Assembly (NCBI RefSeq): GCF_028389875.1
Contig: NC_084675.1
Location: forward strand, 20,422,412-20,486,411
From: Rhea pennata
Taxonomy: Eukaryota > Chordata > Aves > Rheiformes > Rheidae
DNA: 64,000 nt
Reading direction: 5' to 3'
Shown one piece after another: positions 27,201 to 36,700 of this stretch. The position numbers and the translations under genes are program-made. The notes under the pieces are model-generated. The model was not told the DNA's origin. It made no database searches and saw only the letters and a list, made by a program, of their open reading frames with translations. How positions within the stretch are numbered: position 1 is the stretch's first letter; each line of letters opens with the position of its first letter.

Positions 27201-28692
27201 AAACTATATCTGTTTTAATGCCCTGTTTATAAATACGCGTTTGGCACATACAAGTGATGGCAAGAAAACAAACCTGGCCATATTCTAAAATGCAGTATGT
27301 GACCCGTTAATTGTTACAAACATCCTACCCAGCCCAACCAGTAACTGCTCTCTGCCAAAGCCCTTCTCCCTGCTGATCCACTCAACAAGAATATTCCCTT
27401 TGCTACAAAAGGGAAGATATGAACTGTTCCTAAAGAGGGTACCACTTTAGACAAAACATTAAGAATCAACTCAGACAAAATAAGAGACTGGTTCCTTAAA
27501 AACAAGGAGAGAAAATAAATGGAGAAGGTTGCTTTGCAAGCCTCAGATGCGTGGAGATGCTCTTTCGGTTATCTCAGCCACAAGAAGGGACAGAGAACAA
27601 AGGTGCTCAGATATTTAAGCTGTTGACCTCCAAGAAAACTACTAACTCTTTAGATACTGTTGGCATGAACTTCAGAAGTGCTGACACCTTGAAATTTCCT
27701 GAAAGACCACTAGGAACTGAGATGCTCAGCACTTCTGGGCAAAAAAGAAAACAAGAAGTTGCCTGTCTTCAAAATGGAACAATGTGGCAGAACTGAGGAC
27801 AAGTCCTGGGCTTTTCTTTATGCCTGGTACTTTCTTTTTTTCTTTTTTCTTTTTTTTTTTTTTCCTGATGTTCCGCATTAAAAAACATTGGGTGGAAGAG
27901 GGGTTCTTGTGGTACAGGTCATCAGCTCGCCAGACCTTGACTACTTGAATCTAAAAAGGATGCCATTCTATTTTGAAGACTTCCCGTGCAAAGGTCTCAA
28001 GAATAGCTGGAAACTATAGCAGTTGTATCAGTACTGACAAGACCCCATCGCAAATGTCGTGGTAGAACAATCTAAACACTATGATTTAGTGACTACTTCC
28101 CAGGGCTAGAATATAGTTTTCTCCTAAGATCCTATTTACTAATCAGAAGACTAGTACTGTCCTCATTTAAATCAGTGGAAGTCCTTCCCTCAATAAAATA
28201 CAGCCAAGACCTAGGACTAGAAAGTCCAAAATGGACCAGTAAGATCCTCACAGTTATTAGCATTTCAATCCATGCAGGGCTCTTTGACCACAGTGCCTCC
28301 CAGGATTCGCCCCATCTTGGGAAGAGAGATTGCTTAATATACAATTCCTTCAGAAAACAGATACGTAAGTCTAAAAATGCAGAATATTAACCATAACACT
28401 TGACTATGGAGTAACTAAATGATTTGGGAAGGCTTTGTTGGTTACAGACTGGCATTAGTTACGAACGCTTCATATCTCGTATCATCTCATGACATTATTA
28501 AATATTGGGCAAGATAGGGGGAAAAGCTTTAAAATACTCCCCAGAAGTTATTTTGAAAGAAATCAAAGCATGTTTTTGTAAAACATGTCAAAACTTAAGA
28601 TGAGATTAAGTTAAATATTTCTCCATGTATTTTCATTTCCCCTCAGGGTTTTGTTTCTCCTGTTAATATTCTATGGTTGACAGCTTAACTAT

Positions 28693-28810
28693 CAGCTGCC
28701 ACGTTAAACCTAGAGCCGCAGCTGCCACGGTTGTGCAGCGCCACATACACAATTGCTGTCAGCGCAGTATTGTTCAAGCAAATCTGCACAACCACGCTGC
28801 TCTAGGGTTT
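28693..28810. repeat. compound dyad-symmetric element in COTL1 intron 2
   Basis: An 11-base direct repeat CAGCTGCCACG occurs at 28693-28703 and 28719-28729. An imperfect inverted repeat joins 28706-28738 with 28784-28810. Its best stems are GGTTGTGCAG with CTGCACAACC (10 bp) and AAACCTAGAG with CTCTAGGGTTT (one bulge). The 45-base interior can fold again through ACAAT with ATTGT. The whole could form a branched hairpin of about 105 nt. No known RNA family was recognised. Confidence 0.5.
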
Positions 28811-29319
28811 CATGTTCTTAAAAATCGGAGCGAGCCTTCTAACTGCAGTTATGTTAGCACTACCTACATTACATAATTTACAGGAGAAGAATTTCCTTGC
28901 GTAACAGTCAGTATGACTAATTTTTTTAGCCATAAAAATTGGAGGGTTTTTTGCTCTTCAGTAAGATATGCTCTGAAACTGCAGTGCTAAACAATGGGAC
29001 CCTTCCTAAGCAAGCGTTTTAGCTGGTTTATACGCAGACTGAGAAGCAATGAAAATTGCAGAAAAGAGGGGAAAACCCCAAAGGACCTAAAGTCCTGGGG
29101 TGAAACAAAGGACTGATGGGGCTACGGACTTTGGCTGCCACGGGAGCGAGTTGCGCTCTGTGGTGGCAGGAAAACCAAGTCATGCAGGACAGGGCGAGAC
29201 ATGGGGGAGCAGCAGGACACGCTTCACTTCAGCCAAGTTTCCTCCAGCTCTTTACTCCCCTGTCTTGGGCAACAAGAAATATCCGTTTCTTATCCAAGAG
29301 CAACCACGGCAGAGCTTAC

Positions 29320-29402
29320 CTGTGCACTTCCTCGTGAAGGTTTCGTAGTCTACCCCTTGGTCTCCGGGGACGATTGTGGAGCCATCGTATTTAAATGTCA
29401 CC
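29320..29402 (-). CDS. COTL1: COTL1 coding exon 2
   Basis: An 83-nt exon with donor ACAG|GTAAGC at 29319 and acceptor CCCTAAG| (AG at 29404-29403). The first base completes the Trp codon begun in exon 1. The translation VTFKYDGSTIVPGDQGVDYE continues with TFTRKCT, against VTFKYDGSTIVPGEQG in human. The last G starts an Asp codon completed in exon 3. The 3' splice site is the terminal unit of a minisatellite whose other units carry similar acceptors. The unit with AG at 29452-29451 would keep the frame and add 16 codons if used. Confidence 0.97.
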
Positions 29403-29800
29403 CTTAGGGACGGGGAGAAGAGGAGAAGAGGAATATATTTAAAATTCACCCTTTAGGAAGGGGAAAAGCGGAGAAGGGGATTGACATACTTAAAAGTCAC
29501 CCTTTGGGAAGGGAAAAGAGGAGAAGGGAAGTAATGTATTTAAGTCAGTCTTTAGGTAGGAAAAAGGAAAAAGGGGGTTGATGTATGCAAAATACACCGT
29601 TTGGGAAGGGAAACAAAGGGGGGGCTGATGTATTTGAAAGACATCCTTCGGGAAGGGAAAAGGGGAGAATTGACGTATTTAAGTCAACCTTTAGGAAGGG
29701 CAAAGAGGAGAAAAGGGACAATACGTTCAAAAGTCGCTCTTGGGGAGAGGTGGTGGTGGTGTATTAGAAGACATCCTTGGGGAAGGGAGCGGAGGGGGAG
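29386..29800 (-). repeat. about 48-bp minisatellite spanning the COTL1 exon 2 acceptor
   Basis: On the minus strand each unit reads as a pyrimidine tract, then about CCTAAAG, then GGTGACTTTTAAATAC-like sequence. That is intron end, 3' splice site and the first bases of exon 2. Unit boundaries equivalent to the real exon start (29402) fall at 29450, 29501, 29549, 29598, 29645, 29688, 29738 and 29775. Spacings are thus 48, 51, 48, 49, 47, 43, 50 and 37. Units nearer exon 1 are more degenerate and G-richer on the plus strand, and a possible further unit lies near 29811-29840. The array fills most of the 542-bp first intron. Confidence 0.85.
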
Positions 29801-29944
29801 GGGGGCGGTGTGTCCGGAAGACCCTCGCCGGGAAGGGCGCGTAGCGCAGCGCTGCCGGGCCAGGCCGGGGCCGCGGGGCGCCCCCGTCGCCCGCCGCCGC
29901 TGCCCCGCGCCCGGCCCGGGGGTGGGCGGCTGGGGGGCACCTAC
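29403..29944 (-). other. COTL1: COTL1 intron 1
   Basis: A phase-2 intron of 542 bp, with donor AACTG|GTAGGT at 29944 and acceptor at 29404-29403. It is far shorter than introns 2 and 3 and is mostly the minisatellite described above. The exon 1 end merges into the promoter CpG island. Confidence 0.9.
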
Positions 29945-30021
29945 CAGTTGACGGCGGTGGCGTCGTCCCTGACGAGGTTGTACGCCTCCCGGCAGGCCTC
30001 CTTGTCGATCTTGGTGGCCAT
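29945..30021 (-). CDS. COTL1: COTL1 coding exon 1
   Basis: The start codon is at 30021-30019 in a good context (GCGCCCATGG). Twenty-five codons and two bases read MATKIDKEACREAYNLVRDD and continue ATAVN, with a split Trp codon. Human COTL1 starts MATKIDKEACRAAYNLVRDD, so the start is secure. It encodes the N-terminal helix of the ADF-H domain. The donor AACTG|GTAGGT is a strong site. Confidence 0.97.
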
Positions 30022-30082
30022 GGGCGCGGCGGAGGGCGCGGAGCGGAGCGGAGCGGCGCGGAGCTGGGGGGCCGCCTCGGCC

Positions 30083-30113
<31 letters not shown>

Positions 30114-30195
30114 CTGCAGCAGCACCGCGCGCGCCGCCGCGCGGAGCCGAGCCGAGCCCCGGCGCCGCTGCGGCCCGCCCCCGCCGCCGCCGCCC

Positions 30196-30280
30196 GCCAA
30201 TGGCGCGCCGCCTCCGGGCCCCGCCCCCGCCCCCTCCGCCAATGGCGCGCCGCCGCCCGGCCCCGCCCGCGCCGCCGCCC
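30196..30280. repeat. tandem CCAAT/GC-box duplication, 42-bp period
   Basis: GCCAATGGCGCGCCGCC begins at 30196 and again at 30238. Each copy is followed by a GC-box-rich tail (CCCCGCCC). The two copies form a direct duplication of a CCAAT plus GC-box module just upstream of COTL1. Confidence 0.75.
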
Positions 30281-30619
30281 CCGCGGCGGGGAGGAGGAGG
30301 AGGAGGAGGGGGGAGGCGGGACGAAGCGGCGCCCGGCCGGGGGGATGCGGGTGCCGGCGCGGCGGCAGCAGCGGGGCGAGCGGCCCCCCGACCCGCAGGA
30401 GCGGTGACCGCGGAGGGGGCTGCGGGTCCTTCCCCCTCCCTGAGCGGAGCGGAGCGGGCGAGCGGCGCGGAGCCCCTGCGCGCAGCGGCAGCGTCCCGCC
30501 CCGCCGGTGCGCGCCTGCCCGCGGGGCGCCGCGGCGTCCTCCGCGCCGCTGCGGATGGAGCGATCTCCCCCTGCCGGGCTCAGCCTCCAGCACCGGCAGC
30601 AAAAAAGAAAAGAGAAAAA

Positions 30620-31353
30620 AAGGGGGAAAAAAGGGAAAACGGAGGAGCGGGGGAATTCTAATCAAAGCCAAGACACTAATGAGCGGGACTGATTTTTAGG
30701 CAAAAGAATTAAGGTTATCTGTAAAATCGCACTTCATCCCTACGCCCGCAGAAAGAGATAGAGCCTCGGTCCTTTGCTTGCCAGAATCCAACTGGAAACA
30801 CTTGTCATCAGATGTTATGGCCACAGAGTGGAGGTTTAAAAGCCAGTCTTTGTACATCTTAGTGAGTTTCTACCATGAATATGGGAGACTAATTTTTTTT
30901 TCTTGCAAATTTAATAAAAATTCCATTCTGTGATAAAAGTAGCACACTTCATTTCCTTTGAAGCTTGCAAATCGATACATTGTTTGTATAGTTTGCAAAT
31001 ACGAAGTCTGAATAGTAAGAAACTTCGTTACAACATGCAGTTACTCAGTGCGGAGACCTCAGGGAGCAAGATCAGCGGTACACGTGCTAGCTGTGAGAAG
31101 TGTCATGTTCTGCCATACAAAATGAGCCCCTAATTCTGCAAGTACCTTCTTCACAGCCTTATTACTGCAGGGCCTCTCTGTGGTTGAGATGAGATCATAG
31201 GGAAGGGAGAGGTGTCTTTAAAGTCAGCAGAAGTGTAGGACACAGCATCTGCGCGCATTGCACTGTCTTTGCGGACAGCAGTCTCCAGACAATATAATCA
31301 GATGTTAATAAGTCTAAATTTCTATTGATTTTCTTTTAGAACCATCTTTAGGA

Positions 31354-31397
<44 letters not shown>

Positions 31398-32430
31398 GTA
31401 AAAGCCTTTATGGTGACCATTATCTGCTCATAAAATATATATATATATTTTTTGTAGTCTGCATTTATCAGCCTTTGGCACTAGCTTAATGCTATTTATA
31501 CCTGTAACAACCGCTCATGTTGTCCTTGTCTTTTCAAGTTTGTTCCTGAGCTCTGATGTTTCCTAGGGGAGAGGTGGCTGATTAAAAATGTCATTTCCCC
31601 TGAAAGGACAGAAGCTCAGCCTTGTTTAGGTCTCTGTGACCCAGTAGCTGGCATAGTTGATGGTGAGGAACCTGTACTCATTAGCAACTTTGTTCATGTT
31701 TAGAAGTGCCAGATTCAAATTTCAGAAATGCATGCCTTTCTCGTGGGACTAAACCTCTTCTCTTTGCTTCTCTTCCATTTCTTTGATACATTTTCATGGA
31801 TTTTTTTCTTTCAATGCCTGAAGGAATACATACTGTGCTTAGTTTCATGAAGCTGAAACTGGAGAGGGGAAAATAACTACTTTTCTGGCTTCAGTGAGCC
31901 CCGATTTGTTTTCCGTATGGGAGCTCTGGACCTTCCATCTCTGGCACGTGCATCTTTCCTGCACAGGACATCTGTCCTTTTCAAAGGGGACCTCAGAGAG
32001 GAAGCACAGCAAGCAGAGGAAGGACTTAAAGAAAAGAATATGCAGTCCTTCAAAAAGATAAATGTTGTCCCCACCAAGTATGAGATCTTGGGAAACTCAG
32101 CCTATGTCCAGTTGTCTGAACTTTATTAATGAAGTTGAGTAAGGACCTCAGGATGGGTGGAGGGAGCAAAGAGGATGCACAGCCCGCCAGGAGGCTTAGC
32201 TCTTCTCCTAAAATATATTGCTAATGCCTTGGTCCTGTGGCTCTTTTCCATCACGTATTTTTGCTTTGTTTCTGATCTTTTTATGCAGATGTCCCCAGCC
32301 CATCTCTGTCCTCCTTGTGCATGAGCACTCTCCAAAACAACGTGCTCTTTCAGGAAGGAATTGCTATGAGTTAACAGACCACAGTTAACACTAGGGTTGT
32401 GATCAAGGCAGCTTTTTTACTCGGGGAGCG
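30620..32430. other. COTL1-KLHL36 head-to-head intergenic region
   Basis: About 1.8 kb separates the two CpG islands of divergently arranged genes. It starts with A-rich sequence (from about 30600), contains a 39-T tract, and holds no recognised exon. Short open frames here are not similar to anything I know. Confidence 0.6.
31358..31396. repeat. poly(T) tract, 39 T
   Basis: An uninterrupted homopolymer lies in the COTL1-KLHL36 intergenic region. No retroposed body or target-site duplication was noticed beside it. Confidence 0.85.
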
Positions 32431-33420
32431 CAGGAAATGAGGGGTCGCTATCCTGCGCCCCCCTGGTCACACGCGCTACAGGCAAGGCCAAAAGCAAGCA
32501 AAAAAAAAAAAAAAAGAAGGTGCCTCGTCTTGAGCTTCAGCAGAAGCCCATCACCGTGTATGGTTTGCTCTGGGGCTGGAGATCAGACCCAGCAGGCTGG
32601 ATGCTTCCCTCAGCCGTGGAGCAGCCACCGGCCGAGGAGCCGCGGGCGGGCGCGGGCCGCCGCCGCCATTTCCCTCACGGGGCGGCAGCAGCGCGCCGCC
32701 CGCGCCGCCCCGCCCCGAGCCGCCCCGCCCCGCTCCCCATTGGTTCCCCCCGCTGTCAATCCGGCCGGCATTTCCTGGGCCAGCCATGGCCGCCGCGGCG
32801 CGGGGCAGCCATGCCGCGGCCGCCGGGGGCCCTGCGGCGAGGTCGCCCGCTGCCCGCCGCCCCTAGGGACGCCGCGCTGTGGTAACTGCCTTCCCCTGGG
32901 CGCCGGCGGGCGAGGCCGGGCCGGGCCGAGCCTCGGCCCGTTGCCCCTCCGCCGAGGCGGCCCCGCGCCCGGTAACGGCCGCCCAGTAACGGCCGCGGTG
33001 GCGAGGCGCGGGCCGGGGGCGGCAGGACGCCGCTCTCCGCCCTCGGCTCCGGGCGGTTTTTCCCTCCGGCCTCGCCGCCGCCTCGAGGCGCCGCAGTAAG
33101 CGCTGGGGAAACGCAGCCGATGCGGCCGCAGCCGCGGGGGAGTGAGCGTCGCACTGCCCGAGGACGGGCTTAGCCCGCGGAACGGGCTGAGGGCGAGCGG
33201 CCGCCCCGGCCCTCACGGGGCGGAGGAGGCTGGTGCCGGCCCTGGCCGCGCTCGCAGCGCCGCGCCGGGGCGCGGGGCGGCCGCGCCGGGCCCCCCCCGC
33301 GCTCTGCGGGCCGGGCGCCCGCTCCGGGAGGCCGCTAGACCCGGAGGGTGACGCTGCTCAGCGCCGCAAGGAAGCGGTTTTGGCCCTCGCAGCTCTGACG
33401 AGGACTAGGAGTAAGCGACA
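32430..33420 (+). promoter_or_regulatory. KLHL36: KLHL36 promoter CpG island and non-coding exon 1 region
   Basis: A CpG island of about 1 kb precedes KLHL36. Visible motifs are a YY1-type GCCGCCATTTCC (32662-32673), repeated GC boxes, and an inverted CCAAT box (ATTGG, 32739-32743). A 16-A tract (32500-32515) marks its left edge. KLHL36 coding begins in exon 2, so a non-coding first exon should lie here. Donor candidates are GTAACT at 32881, GTAAGC at 33096 and GTAAGC at 33411. If exon 1 covers them, ATGs at 32786 and 32811 would open upstream ORFs of 26 and 24 codons. Confidence 0.75.
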
Positions 33421-33716
33421 ACCCGTGTCTGTAGCGTGGTAGCAGCAATAACGTGTGTGCTGATCTCTGGTTATACAGTAACGTGCGCTGAACTTGTTGG
33501 CACAACAAAGCATTAAAAAAAAGTGAGCAAACAAAACCCATCTGGGAGCTGAAAAGATCTATCTGTACGTGATTTATTTATTTTTAATCCTAATATTTTC
33601 AAACCGTAGATCAGCACGTAGGGGCCTTTTTAAGTGTTTCTGTTGTTTATCCTGCACAAGATGGCTTTTTAACCACTTTGCGTGTGCTGCTAACAAGTTC
33701 TCTGCCTTTGTTCTAG

Positions 33717-33798
33717 GCGTACTGCGGATCAGCCTATCATGGAGGGAACCCGGCAAACTAGGATTTGTCGCCCACACAAGATAAGTGAATCCTCAAAG
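33717..33798 (+). CDS. KLHL36: KLHL36 exon 2 with start codon (coding from 33739)
   Basis: The exon starts after acceptor TTGTTCTAG| at 33716 and ends at TCAAAG|GTCTGT (33798). The ATG is at 33739 in context TATCATGG. It encodes exactly 20 residues, MEGTRQTRICRPHKISESSK, matching the human start [20 protein letters not shown]. This shows the protein does not begin at the in-frame ATG further down in the large exon. The first 22 bases are 5' UTR. Confidence 0.96.
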
Positions 33799-36700
33799 GT
33801 CTGTACCTCTTGTGTTGCCTGCAACAACAAGTTACAAAAATAACTGTTGTTTTTGAGACTGGGACTCTCCTTTAGATGGGCTATGTTGGAGGAAAGTGAG
33901 GAATGTTCTGAGTTTCTGGAAGAGATAAAAAACCCAGCAATCTATTTGCTCAAATACTTTTGAAATATGAGTTTGCTATGTTTTGTTTAAAAACAAAAAA
34001 AGTAGCAGAAAATGGGGTTCTGCTCATTGTGACTCATAACTTAGAAACCTACATCGTTTCAACACAGTGTTTTTAGAAATTCTGTCATTAAGTGAAATTT
34101 TTTTTATGTTGGGAATTTTACATATTGATCCATCTCATAAAATTAAAGCTAGCTACAGAAGCAGAGTTAGGCTTACTCTTTAAACCTAGCCTTTTGTTTT
34201 GTATGGAATGGGAGCCATGATCCAACAAACCGTAGTTAATCCTGTGAACGCAGTGGGATATTTTCTTAGGTTTGTGAGGTTCATTTTCTTTGTCTAGGAT
34301 CTCTGTCAGCACAAATACGTTGATCTCAGTTGGGAATCCACAGAAGTCCATCTTAAGTACCTCTTTATGCAGAATCAGGATGACAGCATACATTTAAAAT
34401 ATGTTAATATCAGCAGTAATTATGTTCATATTGTTTGGTGTCAGTGAAAACTGCTTTTTTTTTTTTTTTTTTTTGTTACAGTGTAAGCACTAGGTTATAG
34501 GCATTGCAGAGCAAGCATCTACCTACTACAGTTAGAAAAGCAAAACTATTTCGTGCCTGTCTGTCTTATCAAAGTTGAATGAGACAGAACTCATTTTTCT
34601 TTCACCTCCCTGAGGAGTACTGATACTCTTTTAACAATCCAAAAAGAAATTAGATACTTGAATCCAAGGGAAGTTAGAATTTTTACAGCTCTTAAGAACA
34701 AATGTTTAAAGATAAAAAGAACTATTTTCTAAATGCATCCCTTCCAGTATAATCTTTTCCTGAGTGCTGATCCTATCTACTATTTAAATGGTTCGGTCTG
34801 AATATAATAATAACTTATCGCATTAAAAATTAATTAACTTGACAGCATTGTGTTATCTTCTTGCTGAGACAGCAGCTGTCACTACCTGTTAAACATAGAA
34901 TTACTGGTTAATGCCAGAGTTGTTCAACAGAATATAATTAGCTTGAGAAAGCTCTTTAGTGTAAAATTTGTCTTGGTTTTGAAATGTGTAACTATCATAT
35001 GTTTCTTGCTCTCTGAGTGAATGGCTAAGTGGCTCAAATATGTTAATACATTCCGAGTCCTTTTGGTCCTGTAAGTAATCATTTTATGCATGGTTTCTGA
35101 AGTGGCAGCAGTTGAACAGGGCAGCAAGGATTTTAGTACTACAAGTTGTCGTAAGCATTTGTGGTCAGGATTATACTGCTGACTGTACAGCCAGCTAAAT
35201 AAATGGGGATCTTCAGCAACTCTTACATTCTCATGTAATCTGTTATGCAAGATGGTAGTATTAGAGAATATTGAGAGAAATGATCAACTATTTAAAAGGA
35301 GGAGAAGGAATGTGGGTTTTGATTTAATCCAATAACTTTGTCTCTCAAGTTAAATTCAGAACGAGGTGCTGTGAACTGTTGATATTACCTGTTCATACGC
35401 TAAGAAAACTTTTCTCATGATTGCCAGAAATGTATGGCTTGTCTTCAGCATGTTTATTCTTCCTCCTACCTCCTCCACCTCTAGGCCTCTGCTTGGGCAC
35501 CTGCATAACATCAGCATTTCTCAAGCTAAAAGAGAGGATAAAATCTTCACAATTTTTAAAGCCCATACATTTTTTTTTCATGTTGTGGTTCTCTGGCAAT
35601 TATATTGTTCAGTGGAAGTTAGTTCATTGGCTAGTGCTATAGAACGTGTTTTAAATTAGAGACCCTGGTGTGAAGTATGAGGCCAGGGCCAACTCAGAGT
35701 TTTGGTCCAGAAAACTTAAAATTGTTGAAGCCTCTCTAGACTGATTTAACTCTGTATACTTGTGTGTATGCAGTTACTCTGAAAGAAGGCTTTTTGGCAG
35801 CCTAGCCTCCGTTGTTTGGAAAAGAGCATAAGCCAGACTGAAGAGAAACCACTTGGATATAATGTTAAGGGCATTCATTTGGGAAATTGCATCTCATTAA
35901 AACTTTCTTTGTAGATTAACCCCAAACAAAGAAGCAGGCAGAGGCCTAGATGTATGCTACCCCCCTGCCCTTCTCCCAGAGTCAACAAGCACAATGTGAT
36001 TGTTATAAAGTAGCCTTTGAGTTTTCAGTTTGGAGAGGATGAAAAAGCAAATTTCCATAGGTGTTAATAACAATTTAAAAAAATCAGTTATTAGCTGCAG
36101 GGGAAACAATTGCATGGTGAGCAATTGCAGGCCCTTGGGGAGTGGTCATGTTCCCTTTCTGAACCTGCCAGGTGTGTATTTAGGGTTGTTGGAGTTTCAG
36201 GACGTGATCCTGAAAGTAAATCAGTAGGCTCAGTTTTGCTGCAGAAGCCTGTCTCTCTGTGCATCATGTTGTAGAAACAGGTCTTGCTCTGTATAATAGG
36301 AAAGCTGCTATCCTGGCTAACCCTTATCTGTCACAGTGCATTTGGTTATTGATGTGGATCTGGTCTTTGGCAGACTGCCTGTCACTATACTGTCAACTGT
36401 TAAAGGGCAGACATGGGAGGTCGGGCTAATACCAAACTTGGTATTAGCTCAGAAAGATTGGCTGCCATTGTGTCTGGACGGTGGTGAACTGTGTGCATTA
36501 ATCCTGGACATCTTGTATAAAAGTGTGATTACCAAATTATGTACACAGAATGCATATACAGAGAGAGAGGTTTCCATGCAGCAGAAAAAAACTTGGCTCT
36601 AAGATTTGAACTTTTCTTGTCCAGGTGTATAGGGAAGTCTCCCAATGAGTTAACAAACCCATTGATGGCTTTGCTAGACCAAAATAATCGTGTACTGTCT

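Larger units (their letters stand above)
18779..29319 (-). other. COTL1: COTL1 intron 2
   Basis: A 10.5-kb phase-1 intron with donor ACAG|GTAAGC at 29319 and acceptor TCTCTCCAG| at 18779. No nested coding gene was found. It contains a small perfect hairpin (24224-24245) and a larger dyad-symmetric element (28693-28810), both listed separately. A mixed polypyrimidine tract lies near 27830-27862. Confidence 0.85.
7850..30300 (-). other. COTL1: COTL1 gene locus
   Basis: This is the complete coactosin-like protein 1 gene on the minus strand, with four coding exons at 30021-29945, 29402-29320, 18778-18621 and 9172-9062. Intron phases are 2, 1 and 0, and all junctions are GT-AG. Joined, they encode 142 residues, the human length. 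The protein is a small cytoplasmic ADF-homology (ADF-H) domain protein that binds F-actin and, in mammals, chaperones 5-lipoxygenase. The actin-binding lysine equivalent to human K75 (in SKRVKF) and the 5-lipoxygenase-binding lysine equivalent to K131 (in ELKKAGG) are both kept. The 5' limit (in the CpG island) and 3' limit (polyadenylation signal near 7871) are estimates. Confidence 0.95.
29800..30620 (-). promoter_or_regulatory. COTL1: COTL1 promoter CpG island and 5' UTR
   Basis: A very GC-rich, CpG-dense island surrounds and precedes the COTL1 start codon. It has GC boxes and two CCAAT elements (plus-strand GCCAATGGCGCGCC at 30196 and 30238), so it is a TATA-less housekeeping-type promoter. 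The start site is probably between about 30080 and 30250 on the minus strand but cannot be placed exactly. Long open frames on both strands across this island are composition artefacts. Confidence 0.8.

Noticed and set aside
29727-30671. Long minus-strand open frame (314 codons) across the COTL1 CpG island, and its plus-strand partner at 29777-30661
   Set aside because: Both are Pro/Ala/Arg/Gly low-complexity reading of GC-rich promoter DNA. They overlap the real COTL1 exon 1 in another frame or strand and have no recognisable domain.
32437-33099. 220-codon plus-strand open frame in the KLHL36 CpG island
   Set aside because: Low-complexity Pro/Arg/Ala translation with no homologue recognised. 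The KLHL36 start is clearly at 33739.
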